The translations under genes were made by a program, and so were the position numbers. Of a stretch of 64,000 nucleotides of DNA, positions 27,126-34,690 are shown piece by piece. The DNA lies in the NCBI GenBank assembly GCA_036273855.1, contig DASUGU010000147.1:1-64000 (forward strand), given 5' to 3'. Below the pieces are notes generated by a model. It made no database searches, was not told where the DNA came from, and saw only the letters and a list, made by a program, of their open reading frames with translations. The DNA is from DATEPR01 sp036273855. GTDB taxonomy: Bacteria > Actinomycetota > Actinomycetes > Mycobacteriales > Pseudonocardiaceae. Position 1 is the stretch's first letter; each line of letters begins with the position of its first letter.

Positions 27126-28391
27126 TCAGGTTGGCAGCCCGAGGCGTTGGACGATTTCCGGTAGGACCGCGTCGACGGTCGGGATCTTGCCGACGATGTC
27201 GGTGTAGGCCGCGCGGGCCGCTGCCAGTCGCTCGCGGGTGTCGTCATCGTAGAGCGCCGCGGTGAGCTGGCCGACGAAGGAGGTCTCGTCGAGCACCTCG
27301 GGGCGCAGGATCGTGTCGGTGAGCGGGTTGTCGGTGAGCAACGGTGTCGCTATCGAGGTGAACCGCCACGGCCACGAGTCGAACGGCTCCACGGGACCGT
27401 CCAGTTCGGTCAGCCAGGTGCGGACGGTCGGCGCGAGGCCATCGAGCCGAGCGGCGTCGAGGTCGCCGGGCGCGACCGTCATCGTGTTGCGCATGGCTAC
27501 GCCGGGAACGTCGGCGAAAATCGTCCTGGCCAGGGTTTGCGACGGCAGGTGCAGCGACAGCATCGTGTCCGTGCTGCCGATCAGCTGGCTGAACCGGTCG
27601 GGCGGACAGGGCGGGAGCAGATGCGACCGGTCGGCCGGCAGATTCTGGAAACCATGCAGCGGCGGACCGAGGATGACGAAATGCGTTTCCTCCGGCAGCC
27701 GCCGCAGATGGCTGACGATGAGCTCAGGCAGCTTCTCGGTCAACCGTTGCTGCGGGCTGCCGAGGATCTCGGCCAGTGGATGCTGCCACTGCGACACCGG
27801 GATCAGCAGCATCCGCTCCCGGTCGGAGCGCAGCCCGAGCGAGGCGCGGACCTCGCGCCGGGTCGCCTCGGTGACCCGATCACCCTGCCGGCAGGAACGA
27901 TAGGGCACGCCGTTGCCGATCTCGGCCGTGTCCGGATGCGCCGAGGGCACCGGGCGCAGCTGGACGGGCAGATCGAGGATGTGCCTGCTGATGTGGAGGA
28001 CGCTGCCGCTGAACAGTTCGGCGCGGAAGTCGGTGCGTTCCCACTCGTAGATGTCGATGGGCAGGATGGGAATTCCCAGGTCTTCGATGAACCAGGGTTC
28101 GAGCCGTAAGTGGAACTCCATCTCCGCGCAGTAGGAGAAATAGTCGGACAGCACGATGACATCCGGCGCGAACTCTCGGACGGCGTCGCGCATGACGTCC
28201 GGGATGGACTCGCCCATGCTCTCGTCCACCACGGTGTGCGGGTAGCCGTCGGCGCTGACGGCCGGCACGCCTGCGGGTTCGACGATGAAATGGCTGTCGA
28301 TGCCGATGTCCGCGACCTGGTTGGCGATGTCCAGGCCGACCCCGACCTCACCGGTCGACATCGACGTCAGGGCGACGAACAACAGCCGCAC
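27126..28391 (-). CDS. GT-B-like protein of unknown function
   Basis: GTG 28391 with CGGAAG upstream is preferred over an ATG at 28427, because the latter would overlap the preceding gene. The 421-residue product begins 'VRLLFVALTSMSTGEVGVGLDIANQV', has 'EFAPDVIVLSDYFSY' and a second half with 'THFVILGPPLHGF', 'TDTMLSLHLPSQTLARTIFADVPGVAMRNT'. The two Rossmann-like halves and the late 'SLHLPSQT...ADVPGVAM' section recall GT-B glycosyltransferases, but the usual nucleotide-sugar signature is not clear. It is preceded within 4 bases by a small membrane-protein gene and probably shares its promoter. Confidence 0.6.
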   Translation of the reverse strand: MRLLFVALTSMSTGEVGVGLDIANQVADIGIDSHFIVEPAGVPAVSADGYPHTVVDESMGESIPDVMRDAVREFAPDVIVLSDYFSYCAEMEFHLRLEPWFIEDLGIPILPIDIYEWERTDFRAELFSGSVLHISRHILDLPVQLRPVPSAHPDTAEIGNGVPYRSCRQGDRVTEATRREVRASLGLRSDRERMLLIPVSQWQHPLAEILGSPQQRLTEKLPELIVSHLRRLPEETHFVILGPPLHGFQNLPADRSHLLPPCPPDRFSQLIGSTDTMLSLHLPSQTLARTIFADVPGVAMRNTMTVAPGDLDAARLDGLAPTVRTWLTELDGPVEPFDSWPWRFTSIATPLLTDNPLTDTILRPEVLDETSFVGQLTAALYDDDTRERLAAARAAYTDIVGKIPTVDAVLPEIVQRLGLPT

Positions 28392-28395
28392 GGCG

Positions 28396-28572
28396 TCACT
28401 TCCGGGGGCTGACGACGCGTGCGGCACCCATCAGGAACAGGTACAGACCGACCACGGCGGGGATGATCCCGACCACGGCGCCGACGTGGTGGGTGTAGGC
28501 GTATGTGCCATAGCCGAGCAGTACCAGTCCGAACGCGCAACGGACCAAACCACCACCGCGACCGATCACCAC
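28396..28572 (-). CDS. Small two-helix membrane protein
   Basis: 58 residues from GTG 28572 (or 28569) after a GAGGG site. It has two hydrophobic segments ('CAFGLVLLGYGTYAY', 'VGIIPAVVGLYLFLMGAARV'), in the style of YgaP/DUF2892 small membrane proteins. It is not a separate frame entry but ends within a longer frame whose upstream part is antisense to the MarR gene. It lies 4 bases before the GT-B-like gene and divergent from the MarR gene. Confidence 0.65.
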   Translation of the reverse strand: MVIGRGGGLVRCAFGLVLLGYGTYAYTHHVGAVVGIIPAVVGLYLFLMGAARVVSPRK

Positions 28573-28690
28573 GACCCACCCTCGTTGTGAGACGCTGCCT
28601 CCACTGCCATGATAGGTCGCATACGACGTGTCGTCTACGACGTAATTGTCCCACGGGCTCCGGCCCCGGCGCACAGGAAGATCGCTGAAC

Positions 28691-29230
28691 ATGACGGGTC
28701 CATCGGATGTGGCGGCCGACAAGGACTCCGGTGTCGCGCGTACCGACGCCGCGCGGGTCGCGGCCCACCTGGAGGCCATTCGCCGGGTGCTGCGCGACGC
28801 CGCCTGGGCCGAGGCCCGGCGCCACTCGATCTCGGTCACCGCGCCCCAGTTGCACGCCCTCCAGATACTGGTGGAACACCTGCGCGACACCGGCTCCGGC
28901 CTGTCCCTGTCCGACCTGAGCCAGCGGATGGGACTCGCGCACAGCACCGTGTCCGGCATCGTCTCCAGACTGGAGGCGCGCAACCTGCTCCAGCGGACCA
29001 CGCCACCTGACGACCGTCGCTTCAGCCTCATCGAACTGACCACGCCGGCGATGGAATGGGTCGAGCACGACCTGCCGGCCTCCCGGCGTTCCCCGCTGGC
29101 CGCCGGCCTGGCCAAGGCGAGCGCCGAAGAACGAACGGCCATCCTCGACGGCCTCGCCGCGCTGGAACGGCTGCTGGCTGGTGGGTCGGCTCAGGCCGGA
29201 CTCAAACGGCGCTCAGCCGGCCGGACCTAG
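28691..29230 (+). CDS. MarR-family transcriptional regulator
   Basis: 179 residues from ATG 28691, with AGGAAG about ten bases upstream. The winged helix is clear: 'VTAPQLHALQILVEHL', 'LSLSDLSQRMGLAHSTVSGIVSRLEARNLLQRTTPPDDRRFSLIELT'. MarR proteins usually repress neighbouring genes and respond to small aromatic or lipophilic ligands. The targets could be the divergent small membrane protein/GT-B-like pair or the sulfotransferases that follow in the same direction after 57 bases. No operator was assigned. Confidence 0.9.
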   Translation: MTGPSDVAADKDSGVARTDAARVAAHLEAIRRVLRDAAWAEARRHSISVTAPQLHALQILVEHLRDTGSGLSLSDLSQRMGLAHSTVSGIVSRLEARNLLQRTTPPDDRRFSLIELTTPAMEWVEHDLPASRRSPLAAGLAKASAEERTAILDGLAALERLLAGGSAQAGLKRRSAGRT

Positions 29231-29287
29231 GGTGGCCGCGGATCGGCTGCTGCCGCCCGTGCTGACGGGGCCGGCGAAGGGAGCGCG

Positions 29288-30145
29288 ATGACTGCGGGGA
29301 AGACAGCGGCGTTCCCGGCGCATCCCGTGTTGGCGCTGCCCTTCCCGCTCCTACCGCCGCCGATCGAGGACGGCTGGAAGGTCGGGCCACCGGACTTCGT
29401 CGGCATCGGGGCGATGCGGTCGGGGACCACCTGGTGGTGGTCGGTGTTGAAGCGACATTCCGGTATCGCGGCCAACAGCGGTGTGACCGCTCATGGTGGC
29501 GACGGCGATCACGACAGGATTCGCGATGCCACCGCCTACATCAACAAGGAGTTCCACTTCTTCGATCATTTCGGCCAGGTCGAGACCGTCGATCCCGCCC
29601 AGTACCACCGGTATTTCCCCAGGCCGCCCGGCGCCCTGGCCGGCGAATGGACCCCGAGGTACCTCTACGACTTCTGGACGCCACCGATGTTGTACAGCGT
29701 GGCTCCGCAGACCAAGGTGTTGGTACTGCTGCGCGATCCGGTCGACCGGTTCGTCTCCGGCATCGCCCGCTTCACGTCGATGGGGATCACCGCTGATCCG
29801 GCGCTGTACAACGACCAGTTCGCCAGGGGGCTGTACTGGCAGCAACTGCGCAACGTGCTGTCGTACTTCCCGCCGGAGCAGGTGCTCGTGCTGCAGTACG
29901 AACAGTGCGGCCAGGATTTCATCGCCCAGGCCGAGCGCACGTTCGCATTCCTCGGCCTGGATCCGGCCGCCTGGGACCGGCCGGCGGATCCGCACGCACC
30001 GGTCGGGATCGTGACCGACGGCGCCGGGGTGGTCAACGCCGAAACGCTCGCCGCCGTTCGCCGCGCCTATCAGGCTGATACCCGCTGCCTGCTCGCTGAT
30101 TTCCCGCGGCTCGACGGTGCGCTGTGGACGTCGACGCTCGGGTAG
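29288..30145 (+). CDS. Sulfotransferase
   Basis: 285 residues. The 5'-phosphosulfate loop is seen as 'FVGIGAMRSGTTWWWSVL' (about residues 36-53) and the 3'-phosphate-binding region as 'KVLVLLRDPVDRFVSGIARF'. 'FHFFDHF' in between fits the catalytic/substrate part of heparan-type bacterial sulfotransferases. The enzyme moves sulfate from PAPS to a hydroxyl or amine. It lies 7 bases before a second, different sulfotransferase gene, so the two probably act on the same pathway product. Confidence 0.88.
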   Translation: MTAGKTAAFPAHPVLALPFPLLPPPIEDGWKVGPPDFVGIGAMRSGTTWWWSVLKRHSGIAANSGVTAHGGDGDHDRIRDATAYINKEFHFFDHFGQVETVDPAQYHRYFPRPPGALAGEWTPRYLYDFWTPPMLYSVAPQTKVLVLLRDPVDRFVSGIARFTSMGITADPALYNDQFARGLYWQQLRNVLSYFPPEQVLVLQYEQCGQDFIAQAERTFAFLGLDPAAWDRPADPHAPVGIVTDGAGVVNAETLAAVRRAYQADTRCLLADFPRLDGALWTSTLG

Positions 30146-30152
30146 GAGAAGC

Positions 30153-30902
30153 ATGACTCGCGCCGACCCCGATCCGACGGTCACCGCCGATCGGCTGGTG
30201 TGCTCGCCGGTGTTCATCCTCTCGCCGATGCGGGCCGGCTCGACGCTGCTGCGGGTGTTGCTGGACAGCCACTCCGAGGTCCGCGCCCCGCACGAGATGC
30301 ACCTGCGCACGCTCGGCGTGACCTACGCCGAGACCTACACCGAGCTGGCCGTCGATCGGCTCCGGCTCAACCAGCGGGAACTGGAGCACCTGCTGTGGGA
30401 CCGGCTGCTGCACTGGGCACTGACCCGCAGCGGCAAGCGGCTCATCGTCGACAAGACACCGGGCAACGCACTCGTCTGGCGGCGCATCGCGGAGTGCTGG
30501 CCGGCGGCGCGCTACATCTTCCTGCTCCGGCATCCCGGCTCGATTCTCGCGTCGCTGGCCGAAACCTCCGGTATGGCGCCGGAACCGCTGGTGCCCGTCG
30601 TGCTCCAGTACGTCGACGAGGTCGAGGCGGCTCGCCAGGCGTTGTCCGGGCACACCGTGACCTACGAGGACCTGGTCGCCGATCCGGCGCGGACGCTGCG
30701 GCGGGTGTGCGCCTTTCTCGACGTCGACTGGGAGCCCGCGATGCTGAACTACGGCGAATTCGACCACGGCACCTTCGAGATGTTCCTCGGCGACTTCACC
30801 GAGAACATCCGCTCGGGCAGCGTCCGGCCGGCCCGCCGGCAACCCGACCCGGAGACGGTCCCGGCCGCCCTGCACGCGGCCTGCCGCCGATGGGGCTATT
30901 GA
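30153..30902 (+). CDS. Sulfotransferase, second type
   Basis: The start is ATG 30153 after TAGGAGAAG; the longer frame overlaps the previous gene. 249 residues with 'VFILSPMRAGSTLLRVLLDSH' (PAPS loop), 'RLIVDKTPGN', 'ARYIFLLRHPGSILASL' (3'-phosphate site) and 'VTYEDLVADPARTLRRVCAFL'. It belongs to the Sulfotransfer_3-like group and is not a close copy of the neighbour. Candidate tailoring enzyme for the adjacent biosynthetic cluster; that link is inferred from position. Confidence 0.88.
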   Translation: MTRADPDPTVTADRLVCSPVFILSPMRAGSTLLRVLLDSHSEVRAPHEMHLRTLGVTYAETYTELAVDRLRLNQRELEHLLWDRLLHWALTRSGKRLIVDKTPGNALVWRRIAECWPAARYIFLLRHPGSILASLAETSGMAPEPLVPVVLQYVDEVEAARQALSGHTVTYEDLVADPARTLRRVCAFLDVDWEPAMLNYGEFDHGTFEMFLGDFTENIRSGSVRPARRQPDPETVPAALHAACRRWGY

Positions 30903-30983
30903 GCGTTTCGCGAGGGTGTCACTGGTGGACACGACTTGTACACTCTGGTGTTGACTTAAGTCCTGGTGGACGGGAGCGGGTGC

Positions 30984-31910
30984 ATGCCGGTCGTCTCGGT
31001 TCGCAATCTCAGCAAGCGTTACGGGGAACACTCGGCCGTCGTTGACGTGAGCTTCTCGGTGGAGCAGGGGGAGGTCGTCGCCGTGCTCGGGCCCAACGGG
31101 GCCGGCAAGACCACCACCATGGAGATCCTGGAAGGCTTCCTGAAGCGCAGCGGCGGTTCCGCCGAGGTGCTCGGCGCCGATCCGGGGCACGCGGGGTCGC
31201 ACTGGCGGTCCCAGATCGGCATGGTGTTGCAGGCGACCAGCCTGGACGGCGCACTGACGGTCGGTGAGACGGTCGATCTGTACGCCGGTCTGTACCCGGC
31301 TCCGCTGCCGGCCGAGGACGTGCTGGACATGGTCGGGCTGGCCGGGGAGACCAAGACCAGGGTCGACCAGCTGTCGGGTGGTCAGCAGCGTCGGGTCGAC
31401 CTCGCCGTCGGCATCGTGGGCCAGCCCAAGGTGCTGTTCCTCGACGAGCCGACCACCGGGTTCGACCCCGACGCCCGTGAACATGCCTGGACCACGGTGG
31501 AGGACCTGACCGCCAGAGGCACCACCGTGCTGCTCACCACGCACTACCTGGAAGAGGCCCGTCGCCTGGCCGGCCGGATCATCGTGCTCGCCGAGGGCAG
31601 GGTCATCGCCGATGACACGCCGGACCGGATCACCCGGCTGATGGAGCGGTCCATGGTGATCAACTTCCGGCTCGCCGATCCGGCCAAGGTGGCGGAACTG
31701 CCGCCCGCCCTGGGCGATCTCGCCGAACCGCACCACGACGAGGTCAGCATCAAGGTCGAGGACGTGCACGGCGCGCTCAAGGAACTGATGGCGTGGAGCG
31801 ACGCGCACGACGAGCAACTCGCCGGCCTGACCGTGTCCCCGCCCAGCCTGGAATCCGTGTACCTGGAGATCGTGCACCGCGCCGAACAGGAGGCCAGCTC
31901 CCGTGCCTGA
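30984..31910 (+). CDS. ABC exporter ATP-binding subunit (drug-resistance type)
   Basis: ATG 30984 with a GGGAGCGGG site is chosen over ATG 30966. 308 residues with Walker A 'GPNGAGKTTT', signature 'LSGGQQRRVDLA', Walker B 'VLFLDEPTTGFD' and the switch His in 'LLTTHYLEEA'. The extended C-terminal region ('VSPPSLESVYLEIV') is typical of DrrA-like exporters. It pairs with the permease that starts inside its stop codon. Probable role: export of or self-resistance to the cluster product. Confidence 0.93.
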   Translation: MPVVSVRNLSKRYGEHSAVVDVSFSVEQGEVVAVLGPNGAGKTTTMEILEGFLKRSGGSAEVLGADPGHAGSHWRSQIGMVLQATSLDGALTVGETVDLYAGLYPAPLPAEDVLDMVGLAGETKTRVDQLSGGQQRRVDLAVGIVGQPKVLFLDEPTTGFDPDAREHAWTTVEDLTARGTTVLLTTHYLEEARRLAGRIIVLAEGRVIADDTPDRITRLMERSMVINFRLADPAKVAELPPALGDLAEPHHDEVSIKVEDVHGALKELMAWSDAHDEQLAGLTVSPPSLESVYLEIVHRAEQEASSRA

Positions 31911-32772
31911 CCAAGACACCGACGTCCGCCTCGCCACCGCGCATGCTCCGGTGGCACGGGCTCGGCACGCCATGGCTGGGCCGCGCGCCACCACGCCGTC
32001 CTGGTTCTCGCTGCTCGTCGCCCAGACCAGGTACCAGCTGAAGGTGAGCCTGCGCAACTCGCGCACCATCACCTCGTCGATCCTGCTGCCCGTGCTGATC
32101 CTCATCGCGTTGCGCAGCACCAGCGGCGCCGGCCTCGGCTCCATCAACAACCAGGTGCTGGTCGCCGGTGCCCTCGTGTACGGCGCCATCTCCATGGCCT
32201 ACCTCTCGCACGCGACCGCCCTGGTGACCGCACGGGAGAAGGGCGTGCTCAAGCGGTTCCGGGGCAGCCCGCTGCCGAGTTGGATCTACTTCACCGGCCG
32301 GATCATCACCACCACTGTGCTCGCCGTGCTCGCCTCGCTGGTCGCGCTCGAACTCGCCGTCGACATCGTGGGGATCAGCTTCCCGTGGGCCCGGCTGGGC
32401 TGGATCCTGCTGGGACTGATGATCGGCTCACTGGTGTGGGCCGCGCTCGGCACCATGATGAGCGGCGTCATCTCGACCCCGGACTCGGCGTGGTCGACGC
32501 TGATCACGACGTTCCTGCCGCTGATGTTCATCTCCGGCATCTTCATCCCGACATCGACCGAGCCGGTCTGGCTCGCCGACATCGCCAACTGGCTGCCCGC
32601 CGAGCCGTTCGGGGATTTCATCCAGCACTGTCTGAGCGGTCCGTTGGTCGGCCTGCCAAGGGATCTGCTGGTGCTCGCCGGCTGGCTGGTGGTGTCCTCA
32701 CTGGCGGCCCGGTGGACGTTCAAGTGGCTTCCGGTGACGCGTAAACGCCGGAAGGCGACACGCAAAGCCTAG
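31903..32772 (+). CDS. ABC-2 type exporter permease
   Basis: GTG 31903 overlaps the stop of the ATPase gene and has CAGGAGG upstream. 289 residues with six hydrophobic helices, in DrrB/ABC2 style: 'TRYQLKVSLRNSRTI', 'SHATALVTAREKGVLKRFRGSPLPSWIY' (cytoplasmic loop between helices), 'PLMFISGIFIPTSTEP' and a basic C-terminus. It forms the membrane pore for the ATPase encoded just upstream. Confidence 0.93.
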   Translation: MPDQDTDVRLATAHAPVARARHAMAGPRATTPSWFSLLVAQTRYQLKVSLRNSRTITSSILLPVLILIALRSTSGAGLGSINNQVLVAGALVYGAISMAYLSHATALVTAREKGVLKRFRGSPLPSWIYFTGRIITTTVLAVLASLVALELAVDIVGISFPWARLGWILLGLMIGSLVWAALGTMMSGVISTPDSAWSTLITTFLPLMFISGIFIPTSTEPVWLADIANWLPAEPFGDFIQHCLSGPLVGLPRDLLVLAGWLVVSSLAARWTFKWLPVTRKRRKATRKA

Positions 32773-32781
32773 GATGCGGGC

Positions 32782-33399
32782 ATGAACCGACCGGCGGATG
32801 AGCACGCGGACGACTCCGTGGCGCCCAGACAGCCGCTGCACCGGCTGCGCCGCGACAAGCGGCGCAAGCAGATCGTGCAGGCCGCCAAGCGGGCGTTCGC
32901 GCAGACCGGTTATGCCAGGACATCCCTGGACGACGTGGCCAACGCGGCCGGGATCAGCCGGGCGCTGATCTACCGCCATTTCGATTCCAAGACCCAGTTG
33001 TACGTGGCCGTTCTCGACGATTTCGGCAACTATCTCCAGACGGAGCTCGGCCCACGGGAGAGGTGGGGCGCCAACTCGGTCGACACGCTGGTGCGGGTCG
33101 CGATCGAGGACCCGGACGGTTTTCTGCTGTTGTTCGAACACGCCGCCCGCGAACCGGAATTCGCCGACGTGATCGACGAGGTGTGGGACCGTTCGATGAA
33201 CATCGCCATGGAGCGCATGCCGCAGAAACTGGGCAACGCGACGTATGTCGACTGGGGCGCCCGGTTCATTCCGGCCGCGACGATCCAGGCACTGGTCACC
33301 TGGATCCAGGCCGGCCAGCCCCGCCCGGACCAGGCGGCCCGCACGATCAACGACCTCATCGCCGCGATCACCGCCGTGCTGGGCGCCGATCCGCACTGA
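32782..33399 (+). CDS. TetR-family regulator
   Basis: 205 residues from ATG 32782, 9 bases after the permease gene. The N-terminal helix-turn-helix is typical: 'RKQIVQAAKRAFAQTGYARTSLDDVANAAGISRALIYRHFDSKTQLY'. The ligand domain is unremarkable. It most likely represses the exporter operon it belongs to; an AT-richer segment with an ACTTAAGT palindrome at 30954-30961, upstream of the exporter, is a possible binding site. Confidence 0.92.
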   Translation: MNRPADEHADDSVAPRQPLHRLRRDKRRKQIVQAAKRAFAQTGYARTSLDDVANAAGISRALIYRHFDSKTQLYVAVLDDFGNYLQTELGPRERWGANSVDTLVRVAIEDPDGFLLLFEHAAREPEFADVIDEVWDRSMNIAMERMPQKLGNATYVDWGARFIPAATIQALVTWIQAGQPRPDQAARTINDLIAAITAVLGADPH

Positions 33400-33449
33400 A
33401 CCAGCGGTGAGCGGCCGGGCTCCTGGTGACGTGCCGCGAACGCGGCCGG

Positions 33450-33478
33450 CTTGAGCGGCCCTTGAGCGGCGCTCGTCG
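33450..33478 (+). promoter_or_regulatory. Candidate SARP operator upstream of the terpenoid operon
   Basis: Two exact heptamers CTTGAGC start at 33450 and 33461, 11 bp apart, with a weaker third position at 33472 (CTCGTCG). SARP regulators bind direct heptamer repeats spaced by one helical turn next to the -10 box. A poor -10 candidate TATCCG begins at 33488. It lies 151 bases before the GGPP synthase start. Similar boxes lie near 52853 and 55609. Confidence 0.5.
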
Positions 33479-33628
33479 CTGCCACGGTATCCGGCTTGAC
33501 CATCGCCTGAACCGATGTCGAGGATCGCTTGGCGAGCCTGCAACGTGGCTTGTGGCGCGTCCCACGACGAACGTAAATTTTCCCGAGCGCGGTTTCGAAG
33601 ATCCACGAATCGGCGAGGGGATTTGTAG

Positions 33629-34690
33629 ATGAGCAGCAGTGTTCGGGCGCCGGAGACAATTCCCCACCAGAGCGGTGAAACCTCGCACTGGGCCGGTGAA
33701 TTCGCCAATGCCGCGCGGATCAGATTACTGGTCGGGTTGATCGAGCAGCAGCTGTCCGGCGATTGGTCGCCGGACGCCACGCAACTGGACCAGATTTGCC
33801 GCTACGCTGTCCTGCCCGGACACAAACTCTTCCGGCCGATGCTGCTGCTGGAATCCGCCGGCGCCGTCGGCGGGGACCTCTCGCAGGTGTTACCGGCCGC
33901 CGCGGGCGCGGAGGCGGGACACGTCGCCAGCCTGATCCACGACGACATCATCGACGGTGACCTGGTCCGGCGTGGCCGGCCCGCCGTGCACGCCGCGTAC
34001 GGGCTCAACGACGCGATCATCGCCGGCGACATGCTGATCTTCTACCTGTTCGCGAGCCTGGGCGCCTGCGGGCCGCGCGGTGTCGCACCGGCACGGGTGG
34101 CCGACGCCATGGCGGTCGTAGCCGCGGCGGGCCTTGACCTGTGCCGGGGCCAGAGCATGGAAGCCATCCTGTGCGACAGCTTCACCTGTGACGTCGCCGC
34201 CTACATCACCATGATCAGGCTCAAGACCTCCGCCCTGTTTCAGGCGTGCTGCCGTAGCGGCGCGATCCTCGCCGGTGGCACACCGGCCCAGGTGGACGCC
34301 CTCGGCACGTACGGGGACATGCTCGGGGTCGGTTTCCAGATCGTCGACGACCTGCTCGCCTACACCAGCGACAGCGCGGCCATGGGCAAGGCGGCGACCA
34401 GCGATATCAGCAACCGCAGGCTGACCCTGCCGTTCCTGCTGGCCCGCGAACTCGGTGGCCCTTCCGTCGCGGAGAAACTCGACGCGGCACTGCTGGACGA
34501 CGGTGACGCCGAACAGCGGCTGGACTTCATCGCCAGCACCATTCGGGACGTCGGCGCGCTCGACACGGCCGCGGAAATGGCCGCGAGCCACGCCGAACAG
34601 GCGTGCGACGCGCTGGAGACATTGCCGGACACGCCCAGCCGGGCGAGCCTGCGCATCTTCGTCGAAGCGGCCGTGAACCGATGCGCCTAG
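33629..34690 (+). CDS. Geranylgeranyl-diphosphate-type polyprenyl synthase
   Basis: 353 residues of the trans-polyprenyl synthase family. The first Asp-rich motif is 'HDDIIDGD' (D105, D106, D109) with 'RRGRPA' after it; the second is 'GFQIVDDLLAYTSD' (D240, D241). 'PGHKLFRPMLLL' holds the diphosphate-binding Lys/Arg. It adds isopentenyl diphosphate to an allylic primer; chain length (C20 is the usual product in such clusters) cannot be read with certainty. It is the first gene of a ten-kilobase plus-strand operon, and its end overlaps the fusion gene by 10 bases. Confidence 0.9.
   Translation: MSSSVRAPETIPHQSGETSHWAGEFANAARIRLLVGLIEQQLSGDWSPDATQLDQICRYAVLPGHKLFRPMLLLESAGAVGGDLSQVLPAAAGAEAGHVASLIHDDIIDGDLVRRGRPAVHAAYGLNDAIIAGDMLIFYLFASLGACGPRGVAPARVADAMAVVAAAGLDLCRGQSMEAILCDSFTCDVAAYITMIRLKTSALFQACCRSGAILAGGTPAQVDALGTYGDMLGVGFQIVDDLLAYTSDSAAMGKAATSDISNRRLTLPFLLARELGGPSVAEKLDAALLDDGDAEQRLDFIASTIRDVGALDTAAEMAASHAEQACDALETLPDTPSRASLRIFVEAAVNRCA

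Noticed and set aside
26671..27207. 178-codon frame upstream of the GT-B-like gene
   Set aside because: No ribosome site and no domain; most of its length is low-complexity Gly/Arg sequence.
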